From positions 1 to 6,884 of the forward strand of contig CALARM010001181.1 in the NCBI GenBank assembly GCA_937888925.1: a stretch of DNA of 6,884 bases, given 5' to 3'. A program made the translations under genes and the position numbers. A model generated the notes under the pieces. The model worked only from the letters and a program-made list of their open reading frames with translations. It made no database searches and was not told where the DNA came from. Origin of the DNA: an uncultured Synergistia bacterium (GTDB taxonomy: Bacteria > Eremiobacterota > SpSt-956 > JAKJGF01). Below are positions 4,201-6,884 of this stretch, piece by piece (within the stretch, counting starts at the first letter, position 1; each line of letters begins with the position of its first letter).

Positions 4201-6884
4201 CACCGTTATTCCCTGTTCTCTGTGTGATGAATTTGCTTACGACATCTGCAAAAAAGCCTTTTCCCGTCCGGGGTGGGAACCAGAGGACTGTCATATAAAC
4301 ATACTGTGGAATTATTTTACAAAAAAACTTTCTACATCTTCTCTTCCTGACATGGCAGGAGGACTTATAAAATATCTTTCAAATCGGGAGATAATTTCTC
4401 TTATGGAAGGTAAAGAATTCATTCCGGTCAGAAAAGGTTTTGTTTATTTATTTATGGACCGTACAGACGAGTCTATTATGTATCTGGGAAAAGACATAAA
4501 TGAAAAAACATCTCCCATTATTCTATACTGCCTGGCAAAACTTAATTTCGAGACCGGTCATGATGCAAATAAATTTATAGAATTAATAAAAGAGGAACAT
4601 ATTCCTGATGTAAATACCACTCTGGCAGTAGGAAGATTCTATTTAGCTCAGGGAAATAAAGAAAAAGGAACAGATATATACAGAAATGCTTTAAGAAGAT
4701 TTCCCGATAAAAAGAAAGAATTTTTGAGAGAACTGGGACTCATTTACATGGAAACATCGCCTGAAGCGGCTGAGGAATATTTTAAGGAATTAATTTCCAT
4801 GTCTCCCTGTGAAGAAGAAGCACTGCTGACTCTTGGAAATATTGCTATGTCCAGGAAATCTTATGAAGAGGCATATAATTATTTTCTGTCTCTTCAAAAG
4901 GTTTATCATGAAAACAGCAAAGCCCTGGAAGGACTTGCCCTGGTTTATTATTATACAGGGAAAGAGAGTGATTCTCTGGAACTTTTATCACTCATATATA
5001 ATAAAGGGGAAAAGCTTTCGCCCGAAGGGTCTTTTATATTCGGGAAATGCCTGAAAAATGATGATGTGAAAGCTCTTGAATTTTATTCACAGGCTATTAA
5101 CGAAGGATACAGCAACCCTTACGTGTATTTAGAAAGAGCTTTTGCTCTGAAATCTCTTGGAAGACTTAAAGCATCTGCCTATGATTTCGGAGAATTTTTA
5201 AGGAAACACAGTGGCGAAGACAGAGATACATGCGAAAATATAATAAAAGCTTTAATAAACATGGCAGAAATTGCCCGGGAACTGGGAGAATGTTCATCTG
5301 CTATGACGAGCCTGAAAAAAGCTTTCAACATTTCTCTTAAAACCGGCTCTGTCAGAAAAAATTACATTCTGGAAGAATTAACATCACTGTGCCTCAAATT
5401 AAAAAGCTTTTCACCGTCAGAACTTTATATACTCAACAATTATTTAAAAATTCATAATGAAGAATCTGATATAATACGATACAGATCGGAAATCCTTTAC
5501 AACCTTGCCGTTAAAGAAGAAGAAAAAGGCAATTCAGATGGAGCAGAAAAAATCTATAAAAAAATCATAGAATATGATAGCCATATAAAATCCCTTGTAA
5601 GACTCGGTTATCTTTCATATGAAAGAGGAGATATAGTTTCATCTGTAACCTTCTGGGACAGGGCAGAAAATACCGGATCTTCCGATATGAAAATCTGCAG
5701 AAAACTCTATAGCTATTATCTGAATGAACATATTATAGATAAAGCTATAAAATACCTTTATAAACCTGTAAAGGCAGAATGGAGAAAAGATGAACTTATT
5801 ATCCTTGCGGAGCTTTTAATAAAAAACAGGTCTTTCGATGAAGCGATAAAGCTTCTGGAAGAGGCTCTTCTGAAAGGCATCATGGAAGATAGTATTTATT
5901 ATCTTCTGGGAAAATCCTATATGGAACTTCTTCCTGCTCATGACGGGTATTTCAGTAAGGCTCTGGATTATTTAAGACAGGTAAAAGAAGAAACTTGCGA
6001 TACTGTTTCACTGACAGGACAGGTTTATATAAAATCGGGCAATACTGACATGGCTGAAAAATTTTTCAATAAACTCCCTGATAATTCGCCTGAAAGATAT
6101 TACAACCTGGGTATTTTATACACCCATAAAGGACAGCTTAAAGACAGTCAGGACTGTTTCGAGCTTGTCATGGAACACTCACCGGATTATAAAGATGTCA
6201 AAACAAAACTTGCCATGGTATATATTGAACGTAAAAGTTTCAATCCTGAACATATAAACTTTTTAGAACATATGTTAAAAGAACAGACTGAGTGGCCTGC
6301 AGAAAAACGAAAAACCGTCTTGGAACATCTTCACAATCATTATATAGCCCATAATCAATGGGAAAAAGGAGTAAATCTCATTGAAACAATACTGGATGGT
6401 ACCGGGTTAAAAACAGATGAAAAATTATGGGCATGGCTTTCTCTGGATTTTATACATCTGAATAATATGGAAAAAGCTGAAAATATTTTAAATAAATTCC
6501 CTCTGAAAAACCCCGAAGAGGAAGGAGAAATATTGAAAGTTCACAGAATATTTGCGGAAAAACTTATTTCAAACAGTGATTATGATGGTGCCAGAAAGAT
6601 ATATGAAAAAATATATAAATGTGATCCTGAATATTCTGTTGCAGGGAAAATGCTTGAAATGCTGGCAAAAGAAAGGGTAGGGCGGTTTGCCATGATAGAA
6701 CTTACAGGTAAAGGCTCAAATGCTTCCGTATGGAAAGCCTTCGATCTGTTATCCCTGAGGACTGTCGCTCTGAAGATATTACATGCCGAACACAGATTAA
6801 ATGAGGAAATCAAGAAAGAACTAAAAAGGGAATATAATTTACTCCTGGATTTAAATCTGCCTTCTGTAGTCAGTGTAATACCTG
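1208..6884 (+). CDS. Giant TPR-repeat protein with C-terminal Ser/Thr protein kinase domain (3' end outside the window)
   Basis: The frame is open for 1892 codons and runs off the right edge. The in-frame stop at 1178-1180 makes ATG 1208 the first possible start; the next in-frame ATG is about 140 codons on. Nearly all of it is helical repeats of TPR type. Clear units include residues about 181-214, 281-347 (two units), 1202-1269 (two), 1303-1337, 1429-1496 (two), 1629-1662 (YYNLGILYTHKGQLKDS) and 1780-1813. Many others are degenerate, and there is room for about 50 units. Residues about 1827-1892 are the start of a Hanks-type kinase. I see no signal peptide or membrane segment, so it is probably cytosolic. 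TPR arrays usually bind proteins, so this may be a scaffold that brings partners to the kinase; that role is inferred. An in-frame GC-rich palindrome codes for residues 865-878. Catalytic-loop residues lie beyond the window, so activity cannot be judged. Confidence 0.93.
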   Translation, partial: MKEKFYPLALKEKNFLEYLLKLFEKPEEYRLGINYITSGNTDQAVSEFKSLKKDFPVCFNLGLTYWLNKDYIKASSSFYEALTRTSGKDKKKVTFFYFQSLFYLSIWYLNKRDFSRLEDVLAQTSLISLSSWKYPGDDFSLYKLMKSVLYLIEGLVYLKKNDVMKGLKYFRTSLKWNKNSPLTFYYLAMAEGQLKNFSKASYYIDRGLKISPCSSYLTSLKKIICRYRKDEESKEKNPFLSISDPDPLTIRNFSWLLLMEGSPGMTLTYLEKGISLCHVSSSLFLYKGLALEYVNQFEESLAAYQKAFEFSDRDFYGDMLLGRAFYKHSLYTKAKEFFEKALKKEENSVSVLLYLSEISVKEGHYSEGITYLEKLTEIKGDHVIPSLVYLMNCFYLKEEYIKALDISSRIFIEDKELFYRPGIRFFRSLIYLDMNKIDNALLEVNDSLRFDAKNPLALSYKGFIMTVKTSRHKFLKNFREPLSLFAKALNIDFQCPAVYLHLYCLYHLTGDRKKKDWTLSNLCRMEIEERDIKIFKKFFPDLFREIRDKIKIKDPVKYGLISSISEKQFIDNFSPFRMFAMSCEEEILLFSHIYKTLFTHPYSYPPFLLSGTLYGQKEFSLFHIKTFMEFMGDNPVMIDIINDFYIKTKDKSSEALENYRLIFSLNPDKENNTIFLAKLLREQEDFSIPSLPVYEKCWLLRQEDKENLMALVKTLLIHGKTTDSLFKLCLQIYLSGKDFSERDRLLSFMAEKFLSEKNNSYIAQRIYIDILKSAISEQLKDSVMDFLTDIFLEERRLDELALGLYLNRYSLYPDNKETILICASALLVNKITDKFTGEIYRKSWEINRYDRASFIMWVYINYSMGRGEVTSPLPAWPVETSSEQKEYLEKALSIILSDPDRYTGQFWYDISIRVIHSIALIYLSEERKDRKALETYKRSIKINGENEKLKYYLLLSALKNKWYDIDAIEIYRYFFNREDVPVKIREEIVNAMLEIYDSTVIPCSLCDEFAYDICKKAFSRPGWEPEDCHINILWNYFTKKLSTSSLPDMAGGLIKYLSNREIISLMEGKEFIPVRKGFVYLFMDRTDESIMYLGKDINEKTSPIILYCLAKLNFETGHDANKFIELIKEEHIPDVNTTLAVGRFYLAQGNKEKGTDIYRNALRRFPDKKKEFLRELGLIYMETSPEAAEEYFKELISMSPCEEEALLTLGNIAMSRKSYEEAYNYFLSLQKVYHENSKALEGLALVYYYTGKESDSLELLSLIYNKGEKLSPEGSFIFGKCLKNDDVKALEFYSQAINEGYSNPYVYLERAFALKSLGRLKASAYDFGEFLRKHSGEDRDTCENIIKALINMAEIARELGECSSAMTSLKKAFNISLKTGSVRKNYILEELTSLCLKLKSFSPSELYILNNYLKIHNEESDIIRYRSEILYNLAVKEEEKGNSDGAEKIYKKIIEYDSHIKSLVRLGYLSYERGDIVSSVTFWDRAENTGSSDMKICRKLYSYYLNEHIIDKAIKYLYKPVKAEWRKDELIILAELLIKNRSFDEAIKLLEEALLKGIMEDSIYYLLGKSYMELLPAHDGYFSKALDYLRQVKEETCDTVSLTGQVYIKSGNTDMAEKFFNKLPDNSPERYYNLGILYTHKGQLKDSQDCFELVMEHSPDYKDVKTKLAMVYIERKSFNPEHINFLEHMLKEQTEWPAEKRKTVLEHLHNHYIAHNQWEKGVNLIETILDGTGLKTDEKLWAWLSLDFIHLNNMEKAENILNKFPLKNPEEEGEILKVHRIFAEKLISNSDYDGARKIYEKIYKCDPEYSVAGKMLEMLAKERVGRFAMIELTGKGSNASVWKAFDLLSLRTVALKILHAEHRLNEEIKKELKREYNLLLDLNLPSVVSVIP
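3800..3828. repeat. Perfect GC-rich palindrome inside the TPR-kinase gene
   Basis: GGTAGGGGCGAGG (3800-3812) pairs perfectly with 3816-3828 around the loop TTA, giving a 13-bp stem. It is in frame and adds no stop; with the next 12 bases it codes for GRGEVTSPLPAWPV (residues 865-878). The stretch 3800-3840 is about 71% GC (29 of 41 bases) in an otherwise AT-rich gene and uses codons such as TCG, CCG and GGC that are uncommon nearby. Such a palindrome resembles short intergenic palindromic repeats seen in many copies in bacterial genomes, here inside a coding sequence. Confidence 0.88.
3826..3840. repeat. Second small palindrome overlapping the first
   Basis: ACCGGC (3826-3831) pairs with GCCGGT (3835-3840) around the loop ATG. 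Its first three bases are the last three of the 29-base palindrome, so the two cannot fully fold together. The pair looks like one composite element, of which 3800-3840 is the minimum extent. The right border is unclear; the GAAACATCGTCGGAG that follows may still belong to it. Confidence 0.6.
6686..6884 (+). other. N-lobe of a Hanks-type Ser/Thr protein kinase domain (cut by the window edge)
   Basis: Within the giant protein, FAMIELTGKGSNASVWKAF has the glycine-rich nucleotide loop (G1834-x-G1836-x-x-A1839-x-V1841). The third glycine is replaced by alanine, a common variant in bacterial kinases. VALKIL follows, with K1856 as the ATP-contacting lysine. REYNLLLDLNLPSVVSVI lines up with the usual RExxxLxxLxHPNIVxV, making E1875 the helix-C glutamate that pairs with K1856. 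The HRD, DFG and APE motifs would be to the right of the window. The domain starts about 14 residues after the last TPR unit (residues 1780-1813), with no membrane linker. Confidence 0.9.

Noticed and set aside
4214..4225. Zinc site from CSLC (residues 1003-1006) in the TPR region
   Set aside because: Only one CxxC pair is present, and no second pair with zinc-ribbon spacing is near; cysteines are frequent throughout this protein.
4833..5054. Open plus-strand frame of 73 codons
   Set aside because: It is an out-of-phase shadow over two well-formed TPR units at residues about 1202-1269.
6580..6813. Open minus-strand frame of 77 codons
   Set aside because: It is antisense to the last TPR unit and the kinase nucleotide loop, which are clearly the coded product.

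Overview
This window comes from an AT-rich bacterium. Codon use leans heavily on AGA (Arg), ATA (Ile) and AAA (Lys), and short GC-rich repeats are scattered between and inside genes. A tetratricopeptide-repeat (TPR) plus eukaryotic-like Ser/Thr kinase giant next to a CxxCxxCC protein suggests a signalling-rich environmental lineage. Nothing here fixes the phylum, so I do not name one.

Layout. (1) Bases 2-115 are the 3' end of a plus-strand gene whose product ends in a zinc-ribbon-like CPYCG motif. (2) A 13-bp hairpin with a TCCG loop (127-156) lies between this gene and a convergent minus-strand gene. (3) That gene (646 to 155) encodes a CxxCxxCC family (YkgJ/UPF0153-type) putative metal-binding protein. 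(4) A 121-bp gap upstream of it holds two kinds of short repeat: degenerate CGTAACG-type heptamers and four exact copies of GGTCACT. The last GGTCACT copy supplies the stop codon of the next gene. (5) A minus-strand gene (1088 to 768) encodes a 106-residue helical protein of unknown function. (6) A 119-bp divergent intergenic region carries a nested dyad and an extended -10 promoter placed so that the next mRNA would start at or next to its ATG. (7) One plus-strand reading frame fills the rest, from 1208 past the right edge. Its 1892 visible residues are about 1820 residues of TPR-type helical repeats followed by the N-lobe of a Ser/Thr protein kinase, which the window cuts.

The strongest observation is a GC-rich palindromic element (3800-3840) lying in frame inside the giant TPR gene. 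It codes for about 14 Gly/Pro-rich residues placed between what look like the two helices of one TPR-type unit. It looks like a mobile or spreading palindromic repeat that entered a coding sequence and was tolerated because it fell in a loop. Next come the unusual domain order (kinase at the C-terminus of a huge TPR array) and the apparently leaderless start of the same gene.

Working together: the minus-strand pair may be co-transcribed, and the 106-residue gene is divergent from the kinase gene, so those two could share control. No functional link between the kinase and its neighbours can be shown from the sequence.
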